Below are positions 49,870 to 56,954 of a stretch of 64,000 bases of DNA, one piece after another. Under the pieces are notes generated by a model. The model did not search any database and was not told where the DNA came from. It saw only the letters and a list, made by a program, of their open reading frames with translations. Made by a program: the position numbers and the translations under genes. This stretch comes from Euryhalocaulis sp050486445 (GTDB taxonomy: Bacteria > Pseudomonadota > Alphaproteobacteria > Caulobacterales > Maricaulaceae): NCBI GenBank assembly GCA_050486445.1, contig JBJHDH010000012.1, forward strand, positions 1 to 64,000, in the 5' to 3' direction. Within the stretch, counting starts at the first letter, position 1. Each line of letters starts with the position of its first letter.

Positions 49870-50304
49870 ATGGCGTGTCCGGACGACAATCGGATCGAGC
49901 TGCCGAAGAATTATCGGCCGACGGACAAAGAGCCGTTCATGAATCCCAAAATGCGGGAATATTTCCGCCGCAAGCTGCTGGCGTGGCGTGACGAGATCGT
50001 CGCCGAAAGCCGCACCACCCTGGACAATCTGCGTGAGGAAAACGCGCCGCTGCCCGACATGGCGGACCGCGCATCATCCGAAAGCGACCGGGCGCTGGAG
50101 CTGCGCGCCCGCGACCGCCAGCGCAAGCTGATCGCCAAGATTGACGCCGCCCTGCGCCGGATCGAGACCAACGATTACGGCTATTGCGAGGACACCGGAG
50201 AGCCCATCGGCGTCGCCCGGCTGGACGCCCGGCCCATCGCCACCCTGTCGCTGGAAGCGCAGGAGCGGCACGAACGCTCTGAACGGCTGCGCCGGGACGA
50301 CTGA
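49870..50304 (+). CDS. dksA: DksA-family RNA polymerase-binding protein, zinc-free type
   Basis: 144 residues. An N-terminal coiled-coil hairpin (about 25-85) carries the tip NLREENAPLPDMADRASSE with the two conserved acidic residues (Asp/Ala-type tip D-x-x-D-x-A). The C-terminal globular part, NDYGYCEDTGEPIGVARLDARPIATLSLEAQERHE, keeps one Cys of the four zinc ligands, the form common in alphaproteobacteria. With ppGpp it resets transcription at rRNA and other promoters. It is commonly next to fliX in caulobacters. Start ATG at 49870 follows AAGGAGTTGGG. Confidence 0.92.
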   Translation: MACPDDNRIELPKNYRPTDKEPFMNPKMREYFRRKLLAWRDEIVAESRTTLDNLREENAPLPDMADRASSESDRALELRARDRQRKLIAKIDAALRRIETNDYGYCEDTGEPIGVARLDARPIATLSLEAQERHERSERLRRDD

Positions 50305-50327
50305 GCGCTGGAAGGGCCCGCCGGACC

Positions 50328-50786
50328 ATGACCGCCGACCTGCTCTTCGCCATCATCCATTATGCCGGGGCCTTTGTGCTATTCGGCGCGCTGTTCGCCC
50401 AGGCCGCCCTGCTGATGACCGGCGTGGGCCCGGGCAAAACAAGCTGCGCCCGGCTGGCGCGCATGGATATCGTGTTCGGCGCATCCGCGGCCGTGGTGCT
50501 GATTGGCGGGCTGCTGCGCGTGTTCATGGGCGTGCGCGGCGCGGACTATTATTTCGCCAATCCCGCCTTCCATCTGAAGCTGGGACTGTTCATCGCGATC
50601 GCGCTGATCTCCATCATGCCGACCATCGTTTTCATCCGCTGGCGGCGGGCGGAGAAGGCTGACCCCGGCTTTGCGCCCGTCCCGGAATCGGTGAAGCGGG
50701 TGAAGATCCTGGTGCATATAGAGCTGACGCTGCTGGCCCTGCTGGTCGTCACCGCCAGCATCATGGCCCGCTGGTTCGGGCTGTAG
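50328..50786 (+). CDS. DUF2214-family membrane protein
   Basis: 152 residues with four hydrophobic helices: about 5-30 (LLFAIIHYAGAFVLFGALFAQAALLM), 48-66 (IVFGASAAVVLIGGLLRVF), 83-105 (LKLGLFIAIALISIMPTIVFIRW) and 128-148 (ILVHIELTLLALLVVTASIMARW). Conserved DUF2214 points are His near residue 11 and the Arg/Gly-rich loop GVRGADYYFANPAFHLKLG. Function unknown, possibly haem- or quinone-linked. It follows dksA by 23 bases and ends at a hairpin shared with flgH. Confidence 0.85.
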   Translation: MTADLLFAIIHYAGAFVLFGALFAQAALLMTGVGPGKTSCARLARMDIVFGASAAVVLIGGLLRVFMGVRGADYYFANPAFHLKLGLFIAIALISIMPTIVFIRWRRAEKADPGFAPVPESVKRVKILVHIELTLLALLVVTASIMARWFGL

Positions 50787-50809
50787 AATTCTCCCCACCA
50801 AAAACGAGA

Positions 50810-50839
50810 AAGGCGGCGCCTCTTGCGAAGCGCCGCCTT
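50810..50839. terminator. Bidirectional hairpin between DUF2214 and flgH genes
   Basis: Arms AAGGCGGCGC (50810-50819) and GCGCCGCCTT (50830-50839) with a 10-base loop. A-rich sequence on the left gives a T run on the minus strand, while the plus-strand tail is short. It separates two converging genes, so it could end both transcripts. Confidence 0.7.
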
Positions 50840-50897
50840 CCATCGGGATCCTCCGCGCCCCCTCCTGAAAACAGAGGCGCCGCGAAGCTCTGCACGC

Positions 50898-51638
50898 CTA
50901 GAAGGGCGAGATGATTTCCCAGAACTCCTGCCCGTAGCGCGGGCGTTGCAGCTCGGTGATATGGCCGCGCCCGCCATATTCAATACGCGCTTCGGCGATC
51001 TGGGTGTGGTGGATCGTGTTCTGCGCGCTGATGTCGCTGGGGCGCACCACGCCGCTGATGAGCAGCTCGCGCACTTCGTAATTCACGCGCACCTCCTGCC
51101 GGCCGGCGATCACCATATTGCCGTTGGGCAGAACCTGGGTGACCACCGCGGCGACGGTGAGCTGAACCCGCTCGGCGCGATTGATGTTCCCCGCGCCGGC
51201 CGTGGTGCTGTTCGAGCCGAAATCGGCGGCGTTGGCAGGGTCGAACCCGGCGGAGAGCGCGTTGCTGAGCGCGTCCTGCAATCCGAACACGGCGGCCAGC
51301 GACACGTTCTCCTGCCCGCTGCGCGTGCGCTGGGTGGTGTTGCTGACCGTCGCGCGGTCGGTGATGTCGATATTGACGGTGAGAATGTCGCCAATCGTGC
51401 TGGCGCGCGGATCGGTGAAGAAGGTGCGCGCGCCCGCGCGCCACAGTGAATTGGGCGCATAGACCTCTGGCGCCATATGCGGCATCGGCATCAGGATCGG
51501 CTCCCGCCCGGCGATCACCACCGGATTTTCGATCGGCGTCATTTTCGGCGGCTGGCCGATCTGCGCCAGACGCTCTCCCGTGGCGCAGGCTGACAGGGCG
51601 AAGGGCAGCAGGCAGACGATCAAAACGCGGCGGTTCAT
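50898..51638 (-). CDS. flgH: Flagellar L-ring protein FlgH
   Basis: 246 residues. Lipobox LSACATG near residue 18 anchors it in the outer membrane. FlgH marks are SLWRAGARTFFTDPRASTIGDILTVNIDITDRATVSNTTQRTRSGQENVSLAAVFG and VQLTVAAVVTQVLPNGNMVIAGRQEVRVNYEVRELLISGVVRPSDISAQNTI. It forms the outer-membrane L ring. The start overlaps the flgA stop by four bases. Last gene of flgF-flgG-flgA-flgH. Confidence 0.96.
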   Translation of the reverse strand: MNRRVLIVCLLPFALSACATGERLAQIGQPPKMTPIENPVVIAGREPILMPMPHMAPEVYAPNSLWRAGARTFFTDPRASTIGDILTVNIDITDRATVSNTTQRTRSGQENVSLAAVFGLQDALSNALSAGFDPANAADFGSNSTTAGAGNINRAERVQLTVAAVVTQVLPNGNMVIAGRQEVRVNYEVRELLISGVVRPSDISAQNTIHHTQIAEARIEYGGRGHITELQRPRYGQEFWEIISPF

Positions 51639-52366
51639 CGGGCTTCTCCCTGGGCGGCGGCGTAGAGACGCGGGGATTCGACGCGGGCGCGGCCAGGGGC
51701 CTCCGCTGTCGCTTCGATCACCCTGTTGGATTGCAAATTGAGAATGCGCAGCGCGGCGCCCTGGGTGGCGTCTTCCAGCGCCCGGCCGCGCGCCGCCAGC
51801 GTGATGCCCGGGCGGCTATAAAACACCGTGACGATCTCGTTCTTGGAAATGACAGCCGGAATTTTCACATCCAGACGGCGCAGCGGCGCGCCGGGGCGCA
51901 GCGTGCGGCGGGCCTCCTGGCCTTCAAGCTCCGCCGGGTCCAGGATCGCGTCGGCCGGCAGGCGCGAGGCGCGCGTCTCGATCCAGACAATGTCGGCGGG
52001 CGAGATGCGCTCTCCGGTCATGATGGCGCGCGCGACGGCGGGCATCTCCGTCATCTCGTCGGCGCGGCCGGTGACGCGCATCACCTGCCCTCCCGGATGC
52101 GGCGCCAGCATGGCGGTAAAGGCGCCGGTTCGCGCCTGATAATCCAGCGAGACCAGAACCGGCGCCACCGTATCCTCTGGCGCGCGCAGCACCGGCGCGC
52201 CCGCGACGGAAACCTCATGGCGCGCGCCGGGCGCGCGCTCGGCCAGCGCCTGCTCCACCAAAGCGGCGATGTCGGCGGCGCCGAACAGTGTCTCGGCGCG
52301 CGCGGCGGCAGCGGGTAGCGTCAGAAGCGCGGCGACCAGAAGAGAGCGAAGGACGGAGCGGATCAT
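51635..52366 (-). CDS. flgA: Flagellar P-ring assembly chaperone FlgA
   Basis: 243 residues with a signal peptide (about 1-26, LLVAALLTLPAAAARAE). The C-terminal SAF-type domain is recognised by VARAIMTGERISPADIVWIETRASRLPADAILDPAELEGQEARRTLRPGAPLRRLDVKIPAVISKNEIVTVFYSRPGITLAARGRAL. FlgA guides FlgI into the P ring. It lies 14 bases after flgG and overlaps flgH. Confidence 0.93.
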   Translation of the reverse strand: MIRSVLRSLLVAALLTLPAAAARAETLFGAADIAALVEQALAERAPGARHEVSVAGAPVLRAPEDTVAPVLVSLDYQARTGAFTAMLAPHPGGQVMRVTGRADEMTEMPAVARAIMTGERISPADIVWIETRASRLPADAILDPAELEGQEARRTLRPGAPLRRLDVKIPAVISKNEIVTVFYSRPGITLAARGRALEDATQGAALRILNLQSNRVIEATAEAPGRARVESPRLYAAAQGEAR

Positions 52367-52380
52367 CTCTCAGCCTTTCA

Positions 52381-53166
52381 TCAGCGCAGATTGGAGGAGG
52401 TGGCGAGCATCTCGTCCGAAGCAGAGATGACGCGGGCGTTCATTTCATAGGCGCGCTGGGCCTGGATCAGCGCCGTGATCTCCGCCACCGGATTGACATT
52501 GGCGGCCTCGATGAAGCCCTGGCGCAGCGTGCCGAACCCGTCTTCGCCCGGCATGCCCTGGGTCGGCGGGCCCGAGGCGGCGGTTTCCAGGAAATAGTTT
52601 TCCCCGATGGCTTCCAGCCCGGCCTCGTTAAAGAAATTTGCCAGTTCGAGCTGGCCGACGACCTGCGCGTCCGGCTCGCCCGGCATCCGCGCCAGAACCT
52701 GGCCGGTATTGTTGATGATCACGCTGTCGGCGCCGCGCGGAATGGCGATGCCGGGCTCTACCGGATAACCCTCGGCGGTGACGATCTCGCCCTCGCCCGA
52801 CAGCGAGAAATTGCCGGCGCGCGTATAGGCCTCGCCGCCGGAGGGCATGGTCACGCGGAACCAGCCCTTGCCGTTGATCGCCACGTCGTAGGGATTCGAG
52901 GTTTGGGAGAGATTGCCCTGTTCGGTGATGCGATAGACCGATCCGGCCTTCACGCCGAGGCCCACCTGCACGCCTGTCGGCACGATGGTGCCGGCGTCCG
53001 ACGAGGCGACGCCCATCTGCTTGGCGTTCTGATAGAGCAGATCCTGAAACTCGGCGCGCTGGCGTTTGAACGCCACCGTGTTCATGTTGGCGAGGTTGTG
53101 GGAAATGATTTCCACATTGAGCTGCTGGGCCAGCATGCCCGTGGCGGCGATACCAAGCGATCTCAT
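52381..53166 (-). CDS. flgG: Flagellar distal-rod protein FlgG
   Basis: 261 residues. Rod/hook start MRSLGIAATGMLAQQLNVEIISHNLANMNTVAFKRQRAEFQDLLYQ and FlgG C-terminus NVNPVAEITALIQAQRAYEMNARVISASDEMLATSSNLR. It makes the distal rod. It lies 15 bases after flgF, with GGAG-type signal (GGAGAGGC) upstream of the ATG. Confidence 0.96.
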   Translation of the reverse strand: MRSLGIAATGMLAQQLNVEIISHNLANMNTVAFKRQRAEFQDLLYQNAKQMGVASSDAGTIVPTGVQVGLGVKAGSVYRITEQGNLSQTSNPYDVAINGKGWFRVTMPSGGEAYTRAGNFSLSGEGEIVTAEGYPVEPGIAIPRGADSVIINNTGQVLARMPGEPDAQVVGQLELANFFNEAGLEAIGENYFLETAASGPPTQGMPGEDGFGTLRQGFIEAANVNPVAEITALIQAQRAYEMNARVISASDEMLATSSNLR

Positions 53167-53181
53167 CTTTGCCTCTCCTGC

Positions 53182-53922
53182 CTAGCTCTGTGCGCGGCCG
53201 AGCCGTTCGATGGCGCGGCGCGACAGGTCGGCTTGCTGTTCAAGCATCTGGGAAACGGTCTGGTAGGAGCGGGTGACTTCCATCATCCGCGTCAGTTCCA
53301 GAACCGGATTGACGTTCGACGATTCATAAAAGCCCTGCCGGATATCGGGCGTCTCCAGCGGGCGCGCCCCGGCCTCCTCGGGCGCGATCAGGCGGCCGCC
53401 GCCGGTCTTTTCCAAGGCGGACAGATTGTCGAAACCGATCACGGCCAGACGCGCCACCTCGACCCCGTCGGCCAGCACCGCGCCGCCCGGCGAAATCGTG
53501 ATCTGCTCCGCATTGGCCGGCAGAATGACGGGCCCGCCGGCCGCATCCAGCACCAGCGCGCCGTCATAGGCGGCCAGCGCGCTGTCCTGATTGACGACAA
53601 AACGGCCGTCACGCGTGTACTGAACGTCCTCTCCCGCGCCGACCTGGAAAAAGCCGTCGCCCTGAATCGCGAGATCGAAAGGCCGGCCGGTATGTTCCAG
53701 CGCGCCGGTGCGGAAATCGCGCAGCAGGCCCCAGTCCACGACATACCGAATTTGCTGGCCGCCAGGGATGTCGCGCGCCCGGCCCATCGGCTCTTCGGCG
53801 ACAAGCTCGTGCTCGGCCTTGAAGCCGGCCGTGTTCATGTTGGCGATATTGTTGGCGGCGATATCCACGGAACGGCGAAGCGTTATCTGCCGCGCCAGGC
53901 CGATCATCAACGAATTATCCAT
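53182..53922 (-). CDS. flgF: Flagellar proximal-rod protein FlgF
   Basis: 246 residues from the ATG at 53922 (GGAGGCGGCG upstream). N-terminus MDNSLMIGLARQITLRRSVDIAANNIANMNTAGFKAEHE and C-terminus NPVLELTRMMEVTRSYQTVSQMLEQQADLSRRAIERLG. It forms part of the proximal rod. First gene of the flgF-flgG-flgA-flgH operon, behind a sigma-54 promoter. Confidence 0.95.
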   Translation of the reverse strand: MDNSLMIGLARQITLRRSVDIAANNIANMNTAGFKAEHELVAEEPMGRARDIPGGQQIRYVVDWGLLRDFRTGALEHTGRPFDLAIQGDGFFQVGAGEDVQYTRDGRFVVNQDSALAAYDGALVLDAAGGPVILPANAEQITISPGGAVLADGVEVARLAVIGFDNLSALEKTGGGRLIAPEEAGARPLETPDIRQGFYESSNVNPVLELTRMMEVTRSYQTVSQMLEQQADLSRRAIERLGRAQS

Positions 53923-53999
53923 CGCCGCCTCCGTTCCCTTCTGGACCGCCGCCCCGCACATTTTGTCGGGGCTTGCGCTGGCGCATTCGCCAAATGCGC

Positions 54000-54015
54000 T
54001 GCAGAGCCCGTGCCA
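54000..54015 (-). promoter_or_regulatory. Sigma-54 promoter of the flgF-flgG-flgA-flgH operon
   Basis: On the minus strand TGGCACGGGCTCTGCA agrees with TGGCACG-N4-TTGCA at all but one position. The start of transcription would be near 53989, about 67 bases before flgF. It is the second sigma-54 match in the flagellar block. Confidence 0.75.
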
Positions 54016-54087
54016 GAGGGTTTTTCCTTTAATATCAATCTATTGGGTGTTTTCGCGGGGCCCCGGGGGCGGCAAAGCCCGCCGCGG

Positions 54088-54106
54088 CCGGGCAAATTTT
54101 GCCCGG
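54088..54106. promoter_or_regulatory. Palindrome in the flgF/fliL divergent region (possible FlbD site)
   Basis: CCGGGCAAATTTTGCCCGG is a 19-base near-perfect palindrome (9-base arms around one central base). It lies about 75-90 bases upstream of the flgF -24 element, and 65 bases before the fliL ATG, a fitting place for a regulator acting on both operons. Confidence 0.45.
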
Positions 54107-54108
54107 CG

Positions 54109-54124
54109 CTCACCCTCTCTTAAC
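54109..54124 (+). promoter_or_regulatory. Degenerate CtrA site before fliL
   Basis: CTCA-N7-TTAAC keeps one perfect half of the CtrA box (TTAAC at 54120-54124) and a weak other half. It lies 47 bases before the fliL start. The fliLM operon is CtrA-dependent in Caulobacter, so the position is right; the match alone is weak. Confidence 0.4.
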
Positions 54125-54170
54125 CCTGATCCGGCCAAATGCAGGCGAGGGATTCCAGGGGTGCATCCAT

Positions 54171-54710
54171 ATGAGCGAGGCGGAGGAAAACGCCGCGGAA
54201 CAGTCCGGCGGGGACGAGGAAGGCGGCGCGGCGAAAAAAGCCGGGTTGCTGGGCGGACTGACTAAAAAAAAGCTGCTGCTGTTTGGTCTGCCGCTCGCGA
54301 TCCTGCTGCTGGGCGGGTCGGCGGCGGCGATTCTGCTGCTGTCCGGCGGCGAACAGCACGAGGCCGCCCTTAATGACGCGGCGGCCTACCGGGCTGCCGA
54401 AACGCCCTTTTATTTCTACGAGATGCCAGAGCTGCTGGTGAACATTAACAGCGGCGGCGGGCGCGCGGCCTATCTGAAGCTGAAACTGAATATCGAGGTG
54501 GCGGACCAGGCGTTGCTGCCCGTGCTGGACGAAACCATGCCGCGGGTAATGGACCGCTATCAGGGCTTTCTGCGCGAATTGCGGCCAGAGGATCTGGCGG
54601 GCAGCGCCGGCTATTACCGCCTGAAGCTGGAGCTGCTGCGCCGCGTCAATCTGGCCATCGCCCCCGCCGAGGCCCAGGCGGTGAACATCGACCAGATGCT
54701 GATCCAGTAG
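54171..54710 (+). CDS. fliL: Flagellar basal-body-associated protein FliL
   Basis: 179 residues from the ATG at 54171. An acidic N-terminal cytoplasmic stretch (about 1-35) precedes a membrane helix (about 38-58, KLLLFGLPLAILLLGGSAAAILLLSG). The periplasmic FliL domain has FYFYEMPELLVNINSGGGRAAYLKLKLNIEVADQALLPVLDETMPRVMDRYQGFLRELRPEDLAGSAGYYRLKLELLRRVNLAI. It ring-associates with stator units and supports torque. First gene of fliL-fliM-DUF6468-motE-TPR. Confidence 0.93.
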   Translation: MSEAEENAAEQSGGDEEGGAAKKAGLLGGLTKKKLLLFGLPLAILLLGGSAAAILLLSGGEQHEAALNDAAAYRAAETPFYFYEMPELLVNINSGGGRAAYLKLKLNIEVADQALLPVLDETMPRVMDRYQGFLRELRPEDLAGSAGYYRLKLELLRRVNLAIAPAEAQAVNIDQMLIQ

Positions 54711-54714
54711 GACC

Positions 54715-55785
54715 ATGACGGACGCCGCCGCCGCCGAAACCCAGACGGAAGAACCGGACCCCTCCGGCGCCACGGAAGCGCCGGAACAGACCGGCCAGGA
54801 GCGCATCCTCAACCAGGACGAGATCGACTCGCTCCTGGGTTTCGACGCGAGCGAGGACGACAGCGGTGAACGCACCGGCATCCGCGCCATCCTCAATTCG
54901 GCGCTGGTCTCCTACGAACGGCTGCCGATGCTGGAGATCATCTTCGACCGCCTGGTGCGGCTGATGACGACCAGCCTGCGCAATTTCACCTCCGACAATG
55001 TGGAGGTGAGCATGGACAATATTTCCTCGGTCCGGTTCGGGGACTATCTGAACTCCATCCCCCTGCCCGCGATCCTGTCGGTGTTTCGCGCCGATCAGCT
55101 CGACAATTACGGGCTGATGACGGTGGATTCGAACCTGATCTATTCCATTGTCGACGTTCTGCTGGGCGGGCGCCGCGGCACGGCCGCGATGCGCGTGGAG
55201 GGCCGGCCCTACACCACAATCGAGCGCGTTCTGGTGCAGCGCATGGTCGAGGTGGTGCTGTCCGACGCCAGTCAGGCTTTCGACCCGCTGACAGAGGTGA
55301 ATTTTCATCTGGAGCGGTTGGAGACCAATCCGCGCTTCGCCGCCATCGCACGTCCCGCCAACGCCGCCATCCTGGTCAAGCTGCGCATCGACATGGAAGA
55401 CCGCGGCGGCAAGCTGGAACTTCTGCTGCCCTACGCCACGCTGGAACCGATCCGCAAAATGCTGCTGCAGCAGTTTATGGGCGAGAAGTTCGGCCGCGAC
55501 ACGATCTGGGAAAGCCATCTGGCTACAGAGCTGTGGCACACCGATGTTGAAGTCAGCGCCGTGCTGGATGAACAGCCCGTACCGCTGCGCAAGATCAAGG
55601 AATTGCAGGTCGGCGACACACTAATGCTGGGCGCGGGGCCGGACAGCCTGGTGAAGCTGCGCTGCGGTCAGATTCCGCTGACCAGCGGCCGCATGGGCCG
55701 CCTTGGCAACAAGATCGCCGTGCGCGCGGAAAACGCCATCGGACTGCATGCGCAACAGGCGCTCGCAAGAAAGGCAAGCCAATGA
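54715..55785 (+). CDS. fliM: Flagellar motor switch protein FliM
   Basis: 356 residues. The CheY-binding EIDSLLGF motif lies near residue 38 (ERILNQDEIDSLLGFD). The middle CheC-like domain (about 60-240) contains YERLPMLEIIFDRLVRLMTTSLRNFTSDNVEVSMDNISSVRFGDYLNSIPLPAILSVFRADQLDNYGLMTVDSNLIYSIVDVLLGG, and the SpoA domain (about 275-345) follows. It is the middle ring of the switch complex. Four-base gap to fliL and a four-base overlap with the next gene. Confidence 0.96.
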   Translation: MTDAAAAETQTEEPDPSGATEAPEQTGQERILNQDEIDSLLGFDASEDDSGERTGIRAILNSALVSYERLPMLEIIFDRLVRLMTTSLRNFTSDNVEVSMDNISSVRFGDYLNSIPLPAILSVFRADQLDNYGLMTVDSNLIYSIVDVLLGGRRGTAAMRVEGRPYTTIERVLVQRMVEVVLSDASQAFDPLTEVNFHLERLETNPRFAAIARPANAAILVKLRIDMEDRGGKLELLLPYATLEPIRKMLLQQFMGEKFGRDTIWESHLATELWHTDVEVSAVLDEQPVPLRKIKELQVGDTLMLGAGPDSLVKLRCGQIPLTSGRMGRLGNKIAVRAENAIGLHAQQALARKASQ

Positions 55786-56213
55786 TGACGTTGATGTTTC
55801 AGGCAGCCGCCGCGATTGTCGCCCTGGCCGCGGCAATCATGGCCTGGCGGCTGGAGCGCCGGCTGGTCCGCCTGAAGAGCGGGCAGGACGGGATGCAGCA
55901 GGCCGCCGCCGCCCTGACCGGGGCCGTGGCGCGCGCCGAGGCCAGCGTGCGCGCCCTGCGCGCGGAAGGCGCGCAGACGGCGCAGGAGCTGGAGGCGCTG
56001 ATCGCGCGCGCGCGCGCCGCCGGCGACGAGCTGCGCCTGATCGAGAGCGGCGGCGCCCGGCGTCCCGCCGCCGCTGCATGCGCGCCTGCACGCATGGATA
56101 CAAGCTTCGACGATATGTTCGATGACAGAGACGCGCCGGCGGCGCGGCCCTTGCCGGCCGGGCTGCGTCCGGCGAACGCTGAACTGATGGATGCGCTGCG
56201 GAGGGTGCGTTGA
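55782..56213 (+). CDS. DUF6468 flagellar-operon protein
   Basis: 143 residues. One N-terminal membrane helix (about 3-23, FQAAAAIVALAAAIMAWRL), then a helical segment (LVRLKSGQDGMQQAAAALTGAVARAEASVRALRAEGAQTAQELEALIARARAAGDEL) that may form a coiled coil. The C-terminus is low-complexity. This DUF is restricted to alphaproteobacterial fliL-fliM operons and its role is unknown. It overlaps fliM and motE. Confidence 0.8.
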   Translation: MMTLMFQAAAAIVALAAAIMAWRLERRLVRLKSGQDGMQQAAAALTGAVARAEASVRALRAEGAQTAQELEALIARARAAGDELRLIESGGARRPAAAACAPARMDTSFDDMFDDRDAPAARPLPAGLRPANAELMDALRRVR

Positions 56214-56878
56214 ACCCGCGCCTGTTCGCCGCCGCCGCCGTGGTGCTGGCCGGCGCCGGAGGCCTTAACGCCGTCAATCTGGGCGGCGGCGTGGCCGCCC
56301 TGCTGGCCGCTCCGGCGCACGCGGCCGATACGGCCGGTGCGGCCGAGGATTTCGCCGCGCCTGACGATTTCATGGCCGCCGGCCCCCTGCCCGCGCCCGA
56401 AGGCCCGGCGGACAGCAGCTTTTCCGAGCGCATCGGGGCCAGCGCCGATGAATACCGCATCCTCATCAGCCTGCAGCAGCGCCGCCGCGAGCTGGAAGCC
56501 TGGGAAGCGGAGATCGACACCCGCGCCCAGCTTGTCGCGGCGGCGGAACAGCGGATGGAAGAGCGCCTGACCGAGCTGCGCGGCGTGCGGACCGAGATCG
56601 ACGATCTTCTGGGCCAGCTGGACGAACAGGAAGAAACGCGCATCGCCTCTCTGGTCAGCACCTATCAGCGGATGAAGGCCAAGGACGCGGCGCGCGTGCT
56701 GGCGGCGCTGGACGACCGGACGGCGATGATGGTGCTGTCGCGGATGAGAGACGCAAACCTGGCCGCCGTGCTGGGCGAGATGAATACGGCGGACGCCATG
56801 CGGATGACGGAAATGCTGGCCCGGCGGGCGGATTTGCGCGCCGTGGTCGGCCCCGCCCCGGAATCCGGGGATTCTTAA
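56210..56878 (+). CDS. MotE-like flagellar protein
   Basis: 222 residues starting with TTG (GGAGGGTGCG upstream) inside the previous stop. A signal or anchor (about 1-35, LFAAAAVVLAGAGGLNAVNLGGGVAALLA) is followed by a coiled coil (about 75-140, YRILISLQQRRRELEAWEAEIDTRAQLVAAAEQRMEERLTELRGVRTEIDDLLGQLDEQEE). The MgtE_N-like ending is RMKAKDAARVLAALDDRTAMMVLSRMRDANLAAVLGEMNTADAMRMTEMLA. MotE assists MotC/MotB in the rhizobial motor, and related proteins occur in this operon across alphaproteobacteria. Confidence 0.85.
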   Translation: MNPRLFAAAAVVLAGAGGLNAVNLGGGVAALLAAPAHAADTAGAAEDFAAPDDFMAAGPLPAPEGPADSSFSERIGASADEYRILISLQQRRRELEAWEAEIDTRAQLVAAAEQRMEERLTELRGVRTEIDDLLGQLDEQEETRIASLVSTYQRMKAKDAARVLAALDDRTAMMVLSRMRDANLAAVLGEMNTADAMRMTEMLARRADLRAVVGPAPESGDS

Positions 56879-56954
56879 CCCCGCCGCAAGGCGCATTTTC
56901 TACCCTGTGCGCGGGAAACGGCGCGGCGGAAACGCGGCGCGGCGGAAGGGCCCG

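Noticed and set aside
52288..54123. Open frame of 611 codons on the plus strand across flgA, flgG and flgF
   Set aside because: Runs opposite three unambiguous flagellar genes and shows no family pattern.
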